A stretch of DNA of 64,000 nucleotides, taken from NCBI RefSeq assembly GCF_004551525.1, contig NZ_SATR01000013.1:1-64000 (forward strand). The letters are read 5' to 3'. The translations under genes and the position numbers were made by a program. The DNA is from Vibrio ouci (GTDB taxonomy: Bacteria; Pseudomonadota; Gammaproteobacteria; Enterobacterales; Vibrionaceae). Within the stretch, counting starts at the first letter, position 1. The number at the start of each line of letters is the position of its first letter. The notes beneath the pieces are model-generated. The model did not search any database and had not been told where the DNA came from. It saw only the letters and a program-made list of their open reading frames with translations. This document shows positions 19,156-28,012 of this stretch, one piece after another.

Positions 19156-20331
19156 ATGAAGCAGTTTGATGTGGTCATTGCTGGTGGCGCAATGGCTGGA
19201 ATGACGTTAGCACTGGCGATAAATAAGCTCTCATCACAGCCGCTTTCTATTGCGGTGATTGAGCCGTTTCCGGTTGATCATCAAGCGCACCCTGGGTTTG
19301 ATTCTCGCTCAATTGCGCTCTCTTATGGCACGGTCAATATTCTTAATCAGTTTGGCTTATGGCAGCAGATTCAGAGCGTCGCAACACCGATTACCCATAT
19401 CCATGTCTCTGACCGCACTCATGCAGGCATGACAGATATAACCAGTGAAGAGCTGGCTGTTGATGCGCTCGGTTATGTGGTTGAGCTTGCCGATGTAGGA
19501 CGTATTTATCATCATCAAATTGAGCAAGATGAACACATTGAGTTGATTCATGCCTCGGTAGAGCAAGTTGTTCGACAGCAAGAAAAAGTGCAGCTGACGT
19601 TAAGCGGTAACCAACAGGTTGAAGGTAAGCTTTTGGTCTCGGCAGATGGTTCGGTGTCTACTTGTTGCCAGCAGGTTGGACTGACGCTTTCTGAGCATGA
19701 CTTTGACCAAGTGGCTGTGATTGCTAATATCACCACTCAACAAGCGCATCAGGGCCGTGCTTTTGAGCGCTTTACTGAATCTGGTCCTGTGGCACTGCTG
19801 CCGATGTCTGAGGGCCGTATGTCGTTGGTATGGTGTCTGAGACCAGATGAAGCAGCCAAGGTGATGAATTATAGTGACGAAGCTTTCTTGGCTAAGTTAC
19901 AAGAGAGCTTTGGTTGGCGTCTCGGGCGATTAGACAAGACCGGACAGCGAGCCAGTTACCCATTATTACTGCGTTACCGTGAGCAAAATGTCTCACACCG
20001 TTTTGCCATTGTCGGCAATGCGGCGCAAACACTTCACCCAATAGCAGGTCAAGGGTTTAACTTGGGCATTCGTGATGTAGCGACGTTAGCGGAATGCATC
20101 GCCCAGCAGCCACAAGACCCAGGCGAATATAACGTTCTAAAACAATTTAAGCAGGCGCGAGCACAAGATCGCAACGCGACTATTTCAATGACATCATCTC
20201 TAGTGCATATCTTTTCTAATGACTATTTGACGATGCGTTTAGGTCGTAACTTGGGGCTGTTCGCTATGGATAACTTTGCCCCGCTAAAAGCCCCACTACT
20301 AAAAAGAACTTTAGGCTTGGTGGCTCGATAA
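19156..20331 (+). CDS. ubiH: Ubiquinone ring hydroxylase UbiH
   Basis: 391 residues, group A flavin monooxygenase. FAD motifs: GGAMAGMTLAL (residues 10-20), the DG-type segment LLVSADGSVS near 158-167, and GNAAQTLHPIAGQGFNLGIRD near 285-305. UbiH (2-octaprenyl-6-methoxyphenol hydroxylase) acts at C1 in aerobic ubiquinone synthesis, probably in the soluble Ubi complex. Followed 24 bp later by a paralog of the same family. Assignment to UbiH against UbiI rests on gene order (ubiH first) and general resemblance. Confidence 0.9.
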   Translation: MKQFDVVIAGGAMAGMTLALAINKLSSQPLSIAVIEPFPVDHQAHPGFDSRSIALSYGTVNILNQFGLWQQIQSVATPITHIHVSDRTHAGMTDITSEELAVDALGYVVELADVGRIYHHQIEQDEHIELIHASVEQVVRQQEKVQLTLSGNQQVEGKLLVSADGSVSTCCQQVGLTLSEHDFDQVAVIANITTQQAHQGRAFERFTESGPVALLPMSEGRMSLVWCLRPDEAAKVMNYSDEAFLAKLQESFGWRLGRLDKTGQRASYPLLLRYREQNVSHRFAIVGNAAQTLHPIAGQGFNLGIRDVATLAECIAQQPQDPGEYNVLKQFKQARAQDRNATISMTSSLVHIFSNDYLTMRLGRNLGLFAMDNFAPLKAPLLKRTLGLVAR

Positions 20332-20355
20332 GCCAGCAACAAGGACAACAAACAT

Positions 20356-21579
20356 ATGATGCAAAGTGTAGATATCGCGATTGTTGGCGGTGGAATGGTC
20401 GGTTTAGCGCTAGCGGCCGCATTTAAAGATACTGATTTACGTATTGCCGTGATTGAAAGTCACGAACCTGAAAGCGAGCTGAGTGCATTGCCAGACGTTC
20501 GTGTTTCTGCATTGAGTCGTTCAAGTGAATCCGTGTTACGTAACTTAGGTGCATGGCAGGGGATAATGCAGCGCAGAGCGGCCCCTTATCGTGCTATGGA
20601 AGTGTGGGAGCAAGATAGCTTCGCACGCATAGAGTTTGAAGCTCAGAAGCTTGCTCAGCCTGATCTCGGCCATATTGTTGAAAATCGCGTGATTCAATTG
20701 GCACTGCTTGACCAAGTGAAACAGCAAGCCAATGTGTCGCTATTTATGCCCGCGCGATGTGCGTCTATGGCAATGGGCGAAAGTGAAGCTTGGTTGACGC
20801 TTGATAATGGCCAATCATTAACTGCGAAATTAGTTGTGGGTGCGGATGGCGCTAACTCTTGGGTGAGAAAACAGCAAGATATTCCATTGACTCATTGGGA
20901 CTATGGCCACAGTGCGATTGTTGCCAATGTTCGTACCAAAGAAGCGCATGAACGTATTGCTCGCCAGACCTTTACACCACAAGGTCCATTGGCTTTTTTA
21001 CCTTTAGGTGAAGACAACTTAAGCTCTATTGTTTGGTCAACAGAACCCAACCGAGCGGAACGCTTAGTCGAGATGTCAAACCGCGAGTTTAATAAAGCGC
21101 TCACGACAGAGTTTGATAATCGCTTAGGCCTATGTGAAGTTGAAGGCGATCGCTTTGCCTTCCCACTTAAAATGCGTTACGCCCGTGACTTTGTGACTGA
21201 ACGTGTTGCTTTGGTTGGTGATGCTGCTCATACCATCCACCCACTTGCAGGGCAGGGTGTTAACTTAGGCTTGTTGGACGCAGCCAGTTTAGCGCAAGAA
21301 GTGATCGAGCTTTGGCAACAGGGTGAAGACTTCGGCACTAAGCGTAACCTCAGAGGTTACGAGCGTTGGCGTAAAGCTGAAGCGGCGAAAATGATCGCAG
21401 CAATGCAAGGCTTTAAGGACCTGTTTGAAGGCAGTAATCCTGCCAAGAAGCTGATTCGTGGTATTGGTATGAAGTTGGTCGGTCAATTACCAGGCGCAAA
21501 AGATGAAATAATGAAGCGTGCGCTTGGTCTTACAGGTAACTTGCCCAAGCTTGCTCAGCGAAGCGTGATTAAATCGTAG
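20356..21579 (+). CDS. ubiI: Ubiquinone C5 hydroxylase UbiI (VisC)
   Basis: 407 residues, paralog of the preceding gene. FAD-binding GGGMVGLALAAAF near 11-23, LVVGADGANSWVR near 161-173, and GDAAHTIHPLAGQGVNLGLLD near 290-310. In E. coli visC/ubiI follows ubiH and its product hydroxylates C5 of the ubiquinone ring. AAGGA lies 10 nt upstream of ATG 20356; ATG 20359 is possible. A strong terminator follows. Confidence 0.91.
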   Translation: MMQSVDIAIVGGGMVGLALAAAFKDTDLRIAVIESHEPESELSALPDVRVSALSRSSESVLRNLGAWQGIMQRRAAPYRAMEVWEQDSFARIEFEAQKLAQPDLGHIVENRVIQLALLDQVKQQANVSLFMPARCASMAMGESEAWLTLDNGQSLTAKLVVGADGANSWVRKQQDIPLTHWDYGHSAIVANVRTKEAHERIARQTFTPQGPLAFLPLGEDNLSSIVWSTEPNRAERLVEMSNREFNKALTTEFDNRLGLCEVEGDRFAFPLKMRYARDFVTERVALVGDAAHTIHPLAGQGVNLGLLDAASLAQEVIELWQQGEDFGTKRNLRGYERWRKAEAAKMIAAMQGFKDLFEGSNPAKKLIRGIGMKLVGQLPGAKDEIMKRALGLTGNLPKLAQRSVIKS

Positions 21580-21600
21580 CAGTTTGATTGATAGATACTA

Positions 21601-21627
21601 AAAGGGTTGGCAATTGCCAACCCTTTC
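21601..21627. terminator. Bidirectional terminator between ubiI and the ytfK-like gene
   Basis: AAAGGGTTGGCAATTGCCAACCCTTT is a perfect palindrome with flanking A/T on both sides. Confidence 0.85.
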
Positions 21628-21634
21628 TAATTCT

Positions 21635-21841
21635 TTATGCGTAAGCGCAGCGGAGTTTCATGACTTCTTTGTTGATTTCCTTAACCGCTTTAAAATGACG
21701 CGTTTCTGCTCTTTCTGGCAAAATCAATTTGCCATTATCGAACTCAAATTTACCTACGCCATAGATGTAAATTCTTCCCTTGAATAGCCGACTAATGTGT
21801 TTAGCAATCATACCTGGTGTATAGCGCTTAAACAGTCTCAT
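21635..21841 (-). CDS. ytfK: YtfK-like DUF1107 protein
   Basis: 68 residues from the ATG at 21841, which has AAGGACA 6-7 nt upstream (a longer frame from 21868 lacks a ribosome site). Residues MRLFKRYTPGMIAKHI, FKGRIYIYGVGKFEF and EINKEVMKL match the DUF1107 family. In E. coli the family member YtfK stimulates SpoT-dependent (p)ppGpp accumulation during phosphate or fatty acid starvation. A similar role here is inferred. Basic, probably cytoplasmic, monocistronic. Confidence 0.8.
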   Translation of the reverse strand: MRLFKRYTPGMIAKHISRLFKGRIYIYGVGKFEFDNGKLILPERAETRHFKAVKEINKEVMKLRCAYA

Positions 21842-22478
21842 ACATTTGTCCTTATGTTTAGCAAGCACTGCAAATTATACGAATTATCCACCTGAATTTA
21901 TGTGATTATGGTGGTGGAATATGCAGTAGAAACTGAGTTTTTGGATATTTGTGTTGTCGTAGACAAATCTACGGATAAATATCCATTTTATTGTGATAGT
22001 TACCCCATTTATATTCTAGTTATTGAACTCGTTGGGGAGAACGAGCACTATTAAGCCTTATCTTTGTGACGGTTACTTTAAAGAATAGTTTAACTTTTTT
22101 ATTAGATGTGATTTTTCGGTAAATTTATTCAAAAAAAAGCCCGCATAGCTACGCGGGCGAATAGTCACAGATGCATTACACAAAAAGTGGATGTCCTGAA
22201 ACAATCAGTGGATTCACTTTTTTGTTGGAGAAGGTTACACGTCGCTTAAGAGTTACATACCGACTGTCAAACGAGTGCCAAACAGAATGAACATATTTTG
22301 CTTGAACTTTAACCAACGAGATTAGAATACTGCAAAAAAATCCCTGTGACTATATATGCTTTTAAATTGAATAATAATTTGATTGAATATCTTATATGAT
22401 GCGAAAATGATCAATTTTTTATGCAACATTATGTAATTTTTACAGATGAGGCTAACGTAAATTGGTTAGCCTGATAGT
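21842..22478. other. Long AT-rich intergenic region
   Basis: 637 bp with no credible ORF on either strand. It holds one clear factor-independent terminator at 22133-22160 without an identifiable protein gene upstream of it (see that entry). A dyad AGGCTAAC/GTTAGCCT at 22447-22473 lies just after the YbaK-like gene and may end its transcript. 22340-22440 is very AT-rich. Confidence 0.5.
22133..22160 (-). terminator. Orphan Rho-independent terminator, possible small RNA end
   Basis: On the minus strand, GCCCGCGTAGCTATGCGGGC is followed by eight T. The 290 bp upstream on that strand have no ORF. An AT-rich promoter-like block near 22330-22400 would give a transcript of about 170-220 nt. I do not recognise it as a known vibrio sRNA. 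Confidence 0.55.
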
Positions 22479-22955
22479 TTAATCGCGGCAGATTGCTGCG
22501 ATCTTAGGTTGGCATAACTCGATCAAGTCAGCACAGTTCAAGGCAACCCCTGCCATGTTAGAGCCACTGCTGATGGTGACTTCTGGTTCATTTAAGATTT
22601 GTTGATCAAAAATGATCTCCATTGGTGTGCGGAGCAGCAAAGGAACCACGGTGCCTATTTGGTAGCCAGTCAAACTTGCGACTTGCTCCATGGATACGCA
22701 GGTCATCCGTCGCCAGTTCAGCAATGCTCGGACTTTTTTCGGATCAACCGATTGATTACCGGGCGCGCAAGCGATGGCGTAGCGATTACTCATATCTCTA
22801 AGCACAATACACTTGACCATTTGCTCTGGGCGGATGCCGCGCTGAGCTGCGGCATCTTCAATCGTTGTCGCTGGCGTCTGATGCGGAAGCAGGCGAAAAG
22901 CCACCTGCTGCGCCTCTAAGTATTGAGTGATATGGGTGGAAAATGAATTATTCAT
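22479..22955 (-). CDS. YbaK/ProX-type aminoacyl-tRNA deacylase domain protein
   Basis: 158 residues. The YbaK/aminoacyl-tRNA-associated domain covers most of it: MVKCIVLRD near 46-54 (the conserved Lys), [18 protein letters not shown] near 59-76, [10 protein letters not shown] near 97-106 and the [11 protein letters not shown] end motif near 128-138. Family members clear mischarged Cys-, Pro- or Ala-tRNA. The substrate here is not predictable. Its start overlaps the ygfZ stop by 8 bp, so translation is coupled. Confidence 0.82.
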   Translation of the reverse strand: MNNSFSTHITQYLEAQQVAFRLLPHQTPATTIEDAAAQRGIRPEQMVKCIVLRDMSNRYAIACAPGNQSVDPKKVRALLNWRRMTCVSMEQVASLTGYQIGTVVPLLLRTPMEIIFDQQILNEPEVTISSGSNMAGVALNCADLIELCQPKIAAICRD

Positions 22956-23916
22956 CGTCTTGTAACGAGTATGGTAGCGCAGCGATGGTCCATGAGCTTT
23001 CTGGTTGATCTTTTAAGCGTAATTGAACGTCATCGTCGAGGTTATTCGGCAATACCACTAATGCCAGCGCGGCGTTATCTGTAAAGCGGTAACTCGCAAG
23101 TAACTTACCCGCACTACGCCAGTTTTCACCCACGGCACGTTCTAGCTCTGCATTGTCATCAATATTCTTGTCAGCGTTACCTTGGACAATAAATAGGGCA
23201 CGTTTATTCATACCGCGATACTTGGCGCGAGCGACGGTTTCCTGGCCGGTGTAACAGCCCTTTTTGAAGCTAATGCCGTCCACAGCTTGAACATTAATCG
23301 CTTGAGGAATGTGCTCAATTTGCTGCTCTGCGTTAAGTAATGGAGTACCCGATTGAATATCGTGTAGCGTCCATAAATCTTCCGATACTTTGCTCGCGTT
23401 ACTTTGCGCGACAATCTGCTGTGCAGAGGCTTCTGTGACTAATAGTAACCAGCGCTGATCATCGATCTTAACTGCGCTACCACCCTCTACACGACGCACA
23501 TCACCAGTCTCTTCTGAAAGGGAGTCAACTAGAGCGGTGGCGTTACTGCCCATCACGCCAAGTGCGATTTCATCACTATGGGCAAACTCAACTTTAGAGA
23601 AAATGGCGTATTTCTTAAGTTCCGCAAGCTCTTTGTCGATCAATGACTTTGGCTGGAACATTGCGTAGCCACCATTATGGTGGAATAAGCGGAATACACT
23701 CCAAACCTTACCCTTTGCATCACAATGAGCGCCAAACGTTGATGATTGCTCATCAAGAGTCACAACATCACAAGTCACTTGCCCTTGGAGATATGATTTC
23801 TTGTCGTCGCCAATGAGTGTGATTGCTCCCCAAGTCGTTAGAGGTGCAATTGCCAGCTCTGGCAGTGAGTCCGTTGATGCTAGCTGTATAGGAGCAAAGT
23901 CTTTTTGCCAATCCAT
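22948..23916 (-). CDS. ygfZ: Folate-dependent Fe-S repair protein YgfZ
   Basis: 322 residues, GcvT-like fold. The YgfZ signature KGCYTGQE, with its invariant Cys, lies at about 225-232, followed by [13 protein letters not shown]. YgfZ uses tetrahydrofolate and supports activity of some Fe-S enzymes such as MiaB. It is transcribed divergently from sdhE, another respiratory maturation gene, an arrangement also seen in enterobacteria. The downstream deacylase overlaps its 3' end. Confidence 0.92.
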   Translation of the reverse strand: MDWQKDFAPIQLASTDSLPELAIAPLTTWGAITLIGDDKKSYLQGQVTCDVVTLDEQSSTFGAHCDAKGKVWSVFRLFHHNGGYAMFQPKSLIDKELAELKKYAIFSKVEFAHSDEIALGVMGSNATALVDSLSEETGDVRRVEGGSAVKIDDQRWLLLVTEASAQQIVAQSNASKVSEDLWTLHDIQSGTPLLNAEQQIEHIPQAINVQAVDGISFKKGCYTGQETVARAKYRGMNKRALFIVQGNADKNIDDNAELERAVGENWRSAGKLLASYRFTDNAALALVVLPNNLDDDVQLRLKDQPESSWTIAALPYSLQDDE

Positions 23917-24117
23917 GATCGTTACCTAATAGAATCTGAATAGACGTATGTTATCGCCTAATCCCATTGATAAACAACCTTTAGCGTAGTGCGTGATTAA
24001 ATCCGATAAAGTTAGCGAAAATGCTGACCTTGCTCGGGAGTGTGACTGGCGTACTAGTTGCAAAGCAATTTGCTTGTTACACTCGGCGCAAATCAACCGA
24101 TTAGGTGAGGAATTACA

Positions 24118-24378
24118 ATGTATACCGCAGAACAAAAAGCGCGTATCAAATGGGCGTGTCGTCGTGGAATGCTAGAACTCGACGTGGTTATCATGCCGTT
24201 TTTTGAAGAGTGTTTTGAAAGCCTTAAAGAAAATGAGCAACAAGATTTTGTCTCACTGCTAGAGTGCGATGATCCAGATTTGTTTACTTGGATAATGGGT
24301 CATGGCCGCAGTGAAAACTTAGGTCATGCTTCTATGGTCGATAAGATTGTCGCTCATAACCTCAGTAAAGTGCGCTAG
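24118..24378 (+). CDS. sdhE: Succinate dehydrogenase flavinylation factor SdhE
   Basis: 86 residues (family 85-90). The conserved RGMLELD motif is at residues 18-24, and the hydrophobic/acidic segment QDFVSLLECDDPDLFTWI follows. SdhE promotes covalent FAD attachment to SdhA and FrdA. GAGGA lies 8 nt upstream of the ATG. It overlaps or abuts ygfX on the same strand as in E. coli and is divergent from ygfZ. Confidence 0.93.
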   Translation: MYTAEQKARIKWACRRGMLELDVVIMPFFEECFESLKENEQQDFVSLLECDDPDLFTWIMGHGRSENLGHASMVDKIVAHNLSKVR

Positions 24379-24745
24379 GTTTCGCCTAACTCATTCTTAC
24401 CTTTCTCTACTGGCCAATTACCTTATTCTGGTATTGGCCAGTTCATTCGTCATCCTATCTGACTTACCGCTTGTTGCAGTGTTCCCAAGCATTTATCTGC
24501 TCATGACCGTGACGATCAAATCTGGTTTCTTTGCTTCAGCCTTGCTTGGTGATGTGACCTTTTTGTCGGCGCAAGAGTACCAACTAGATCGTTCGTTAAT
24601 CCCCATTAAGCGTGTTGTGTTCGCACTCTCTCCCGCAGCATTATTGATTGTTCATGATGACAACAGCCGCGTCTTGCTGTGGCGAGATAGTATGAGCGAA
24701 AAACAGTATCGCGACTTGATCGTCATGCTAAAAAGGGAGCACTAG
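24326..24745 (+). CDS. ygfX: YgfX-type membrane protein, start uncertain
   Basis: 139 residues from ATG 24326, which overlaps sdhE by 53 bp. The family-like region begins about residue 20 (RLTHSYLSLL), so a non-ATG start near the sdhE stop is also possible. Two hydrophobic helices (about 27-45 and 48-65) are followed by a soluble domain ending RDLIVMLKREH. E. coli YgfX (CptA) is an inner-membrane protein reported to affect cell shape via FtsZ/MreB and discussed as a toxin with SdhE; that role is disputed. Its stop lies inside the terminator hairpin. Confidence 0.75.
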   Translation: MLLWSIRLSLITSVKCARFRLTHSYLSLLANYLILVLASSFVILSDLPLVAVFPSIYLLMTVTIKSGFFASALLGDVTFLSAQEYQLDRSLIPIKRVVFALSPAALLIVHDDNSRVLLWRDSMSEKQYRDLIVMLKREH

Positions 24746-24756
24746 GCTCCCTTTTG
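24730..24756. terminator. Bidirectional terminator between ygfX and nadB
   Basis: AAAAGGGAGC-ACTAG-GCTCCCTTTT; the ygfX stop codon lies in the loop, and nadB converges on it from the other side. Confidence 0.82.
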
Positions 24757-24773
24757 GTCATATTACTTGAGGG

Positions 24774-26387
24774 TTAACCTCTGTTGTCAGGAACAAGAAT
24801 CGTCGGGCGGCTCTCTTTTGCTAGCTCTGGATAGTCGAGCGTATAGTGCAGGCCACGACTCTCTTTTCTTTCCATTGCACAGCGAACCATCAGCTCAGCA
24901 ACTTGAAGTAGGTTGCGCAGCTCTAATAGGTTGTTTGATACCTTGAAGTTACTGTAGTACTCGTGGGTTTCTTGTTGTAATAACTGAATACGACGCAGCG
25001 CGCGTTCTAATCGCTTATCGGTACGTACGATTCCCATGTAATCCCACATAAACAGACGCAGCTCATGCCAGTTGTGCTGAATAACGACTTCCTCATCTGA
25101 GCAACTTACTTGGCTCTCATCCCAAGCTGGAAGGGTTGGTGGGAACGAGGCGTTTTCAAGGTTGGCAATGATGTCATTGGCCGCTGCCCACGCGTAAACC
25201 ACACATTCAAGTAGCGAGTTTGACGCCATGCGGTTAGCGCCGTGTAAGCCGGTATAACTCACTTCACCAATTGCATACAGTTGAGATAAATCGGTTTGAC
25301 CTGTTTTATCAACCATCACACCACCACAGGTGTAGTGCGCCGCAGGGACGACAGGAATCGGTTCTTTAGTCATATCAATACCAAGATCGAGCAGGCGAGT
25401 ATTGATAGTTGGGAAATGCTTTTCGATAAAATCAGCTGGCTTATGGCTGATATCTAGGTACATGCAATCTGCACCGAGACGCTTCATCTCAAAGTCGATC
25501 GCGCGGGCCACGACATCACGAGGCGCGAGCTCTTCACGCTCATCAAAGTCGGGCATAAATCGCGAGCCATCAGGGCGACGCAAGTAGGCGCCCTCACCAC
25601 GCAGTGCTTCCGTTAGCAGGAAGTTTCGCGCTTCAGGGTGGTAGAGACAAGTCGGGTGGAATTGGTTGAATTCGAGGTTCGCAACACGGCAGCCTGCACG
25701 CCATGCCATTGCAATACCATCACCAGAAGAAACATCTGGGTTAGAGGTGTATTGATAAACTTTAGACGCGCCGCCAGTGGCTAACACGACAAATTTGCTG
25801 CGTACCGTTTCAACGTGCTCTTGGTTACGGTTCCAAATATAAGCGCCGATAATTTTGTTGCTGTCACCGCCGACTTTATCTTCGGTAATTAAATCCAACG
25901 CATTGTGACGTTCAAGTACGGTGATATTAGGGTGGTTGTGCACATTGTCTTGCAAAGAGGTTTGCATCGCCATACCAGTGGCATCTGCGGCATGCAGAAT
26001 ACGGCGGTGGCTATGACCACCTTCACGCGTAAGGTGGTAGCGAGGTGCTTCGTCGCTATCGTTCTCTTCGCGATCAAAAGGGACACCGCCATCGATTAAC
26101 CACTGAACACACTCTTTGGCATTCTTAGCGATAAATTCGACCGTATCTTGTTCACACAGACCCGCACCGGCAATCAGCGTATCTTCAACGTGAGACTCGA
26201 TACTGTCTGATTCATCAAATACCGCTGCAATACCACCTTGCGCGTAGTAGGTTGCTCCTTCACTACGTGGTCCTTTGCTGAGTACGATGACTTTGCCATG
26301 TTCTGCGACACGTAACGCTAACGATAGACCTGCTGCGCCACTACCTACCACTAACACATCACACTGATGTTCACGGTTTGCGTTCAT
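24774..26387 (-). CDS. nadB: L-aspartate oxidase
   Basis: 537 residues (E. coli 540). Flavoprotein that oxidises L-aspartate to iminoaspartate, first step of NAD synthesis. FAD-binding [13 protein letters not shown] at about 16-28, the substrate segment [14 protein letters not shown] near 115-128, [24 protein letters not shown] near 245-268, and the [15 protein letters not shown] block near 386-400. It lies divergent from rpoE as in enterobacteria. Confidence 0.96.
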   Translation of the reverse strand: MNANREHQCDVLVVGSGAAGLSLALRVAEHGKVIVLSKGPRSEGATYYAQGGIAAVFDESDSIESHVEDTLIAGAGLCEQDTVEFIAKNAKECVQWLIDGGVPFDREENDSDEAPRYHLTREGGHSHRRILHAADATGMAMQTSLQDNVHNHPNITVLERHNALDLITEDKVGGDSNKIIGAYIWNRNQEHVETVRSKFVVLATGGASKVYQYTSNPDVSSGDGIAMAWRAGCRVANLEFNQFHPTCLYHPEARNFLLTEALRGEGAYLRRPDGSRFMPDFDEREELAPRDVVARAIDFEMKRLGADCMYLDISHKPADFIEKHFPTINTRLLDLGIDMTKEPIPVVPAAHYTCGGVMVDKTGQTDLSQLYAIGEVSYTGLHGANRMASNSLLECVVYAWAAANDIIANLENASFPPTLPAWDESQVSCSDEEVVIQHNWHELRLFMWDYMGIVRTDKRLERALRRIQLLQQETHEYYSNFKVSNNLLELRNLLQVAELMVRCAMERKESRGLHYTLDYPELAKESRPTILVPDNRG

Positions 26388-26793
26388 AAAACTTTTAAAT
26401 TCCCGAGTTAATTTGTACCACTGACGCCCTTTACTTAAAAACTCGCGTCGTGGTCACTGAGCGATCCCGCTCATAAACCTGTCATAGATTTGCCAATGCG
26501 ACTCTGAAAATGTGAGAGTCAATTCGCTATAGTAACACTGCGCGAATGGCTTTGCATTGAGTGCAATTCTTCGTAAAGAGCATTGCTTTTCTTGGCTGTG
26601 ATCCCCACAATCGGGATCAGAGGTAGCACAATGCATCACTGTGTAAAATTTGTTTGAAGAATTTTTGAACTTATATTTATTTGCTAGGTCACAATAGTGC
26701 TCAAGTAAGCAGTGGTGTCAATACTACATTTTGCATAATTAATGCTCATGTCTGATAAGACCGGGGCTAATAACAATAGGAGTACCCGCTCGA
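26388..26793. other. Divergent nadB-rpoE control region
   Basis: 406 bp. It contains a SigmaE-type promoter match near rpoE (separate entry), an inverted repeat GATCCC/GGGATC near 26599-26620, and AT-rich sequence with TGCATAATTAATG near 26734, a possible second promoter. A 61-codon minus-strand frame at 26454-26639 has no coding features. Confidence 0.5.
26667..26693 (+). promoter_or_regulatory. Candidate SigmaE autoregulatory promoter of rpoE
   Basis: GAACTT (26667-26672) followed after 16 bp by TCACA (26689-26693) resembles the SigmaE consensus GGAACTT-N16-TCTGA. It lies about 100 bp upstream of rpoE. Autoregulation of rpoE from such a promoter is known in E. coli. Confidence 0.5.
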
Positions 26794-27372
26794 ATGAACG
26801 AGCAGCTGACCGATCAAGTATTAATTGAGCGAGTTCAGAATGGGGATAAGCAAGCATTCAACTTGTTGGTGACAAAGTACCAAAACAAAGTCTGCAACCT
26901 TATTTCTCGCTATGTGAATAATCCTGGTGATGTTCCCGATGTAGCGCAAGAAGCATTTATTAAGGCGTACCGAGCGATACCAAGCTTTCGTGGTGAAAGT
27001 GCCTTCTATACTTGGTTATATCGGATTGCCGTTAATACTGCAAAAAACCACCTTGTAGCTCAAGGGCGTAGGCCTCCCGCTCAAGATGTGGATACTGAAG
27101 ATGCTGAATATTACGAAACGGGTAGTGCATTAAAAGAAATATCGAACCCTGAGAACTTAACGTTGTCCAATGAATTGAAACGTGTCGTTTTCAGTGCGAT
27201 TGAAGCACTGCCTGATGATTTAAAAACCGCAATGACGTTGCGAGAGCTTGATGGCTTAAGCTACGAGGAAATAGCAGCGGTTATGGATTGCCCTGTAGGA
27301 ACGGTGCGCTCGCGTATCTTCCGTGCTCGTGAAGCGGTTGAGAAAAAGATTCAACCCCTTTTGCAACGCTAG
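26794..27372 (+). CDS. rpoE: RNA polymerase sigma factor SigmaE
   Basis: 192 residues (E. coli 191). ECF sigma factor: region 2 at about 10-90 (NLISRYVNNPGDVPDVAQEAFIKAYRA and FYTWLYRIAVNTAKNHL), region 4 at about 130-185 (LRELDGLSYEEIAAVMDCPVGTVRSRIFRAR). It directs the envelope stress response to misfolded outer membrane proteins. AGGAG lies 9 nt before the ATG. First gene of rpoE-rseABC; held inactive at the membrane by RseA. Confidence 0.97.
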   Translation: MNEQLTDQVLIERVQNGDKQAFNLLVTKYQNKVCNLISRYVNNPGDVPDVAQEAFIKAYRAIPSFRGESAFYTWLYRIAVNTAKNHLVAQGRRPPAQDVDTEDAEYYETGSALKEISNPENLTLSNELKRVVFSAIEALPDDLKTAMTLRELDGLSYEEIAAVMDCPVGTVRSRIFRAREAVEKKIQPLLQR

Positions 27373-27397
27373 ACCAGTAACATTAATGGTGAAAATA

Positions 27398-28012
27398 ATG
27401 GCTGACAAAGAGAAACTTTCAGCACTCATGGATGGAGAGTTGGTTGATAAGGCTCTGATTACTGAATTAGAGCAAGACCAAGAAAGCCTACAATCATGGC
27501 AAAACTACCATTTAATTGGTGATGTAATGCGTGGTGAGGCTCCGGAGATACCGGAGTGGAATATTGCTGAAAGCGTCGCGTTAGCGCTCGATGATGAGCC
27601 TGCGCACTCCACAATAACTCAGTTAGAACAGCATCGTCGTGTTGAATCACAGCCGACACCTGCACAAGCGCGTAAGCAATTACCTGCTTGGTTGAACCAA
27701 TTTGGCCAAGTCGCGATGGCGGCGTGTGTGTCATTGGCGGTGATCTTAGGTGTGCAGCAATATGGTGGCAGCGATCCAAGTTCACCTGCGGCAGAAACAT
27801 TGCCTGTTCTTCAAACGATCCCATTTGCTGGTAGCGCAGAGCCTGTTAGCCTAACGCGTTCTTCGGTTGAACAGCAAAGTTCTAGCGAAGTGAATGTACA
27901 AGAACAACGTCGTCGCATAAATGCGATGCTACGAGACTACGAATTACAACTACGCTTAAATAGTGAAAATACTATTGAAAGTAGTGATAATCCTGAAACG
28001 GTAGTTGAATGA
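27398..28012 (+). CDS. rseA: Anti-sigma factor RseA
   Basis: 204 residues from ATG 27398 (MADKEKLSALMDGEL, the family start); two upstream in-frame starts overlap rpoE and are rejected. The N-terminal sigma-binding domain (1-90) contains WQNYHLIGDVMRGE. A single membrane span lies at about 103-123, followed by a periplasmic tail of about 80 residues that binds RseB. DegS and RseP cleave RseA on stress to release SigmaE. Its end overlaps rseB by 4 bp. Confidence 0.93.
   Translation: MADKEKLSALMDGELVDKALITELEQDQESLQSWQNYHLIGDVMRGEAPEIPEWNIAESVALALDDEPAHSTITQLEQHRRVESQPTPAQARKQLPAWLNQFGQVAMAACVSLAVILGVQQYGGSDPSSPAAETLPVLQTIPFAGSAEPVSLTRSSVEQQSSSEVNVQEQRRRINAMLRDYELQLRLNSENTIESSDNPETVVE

Noticed and set aside
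26454..26639. 61-codon minus-strand frame upstream of nadB
   Set aside because: No ribosome site, no recognisable domain, and it covers a regulatory region; composition is not coding-like.
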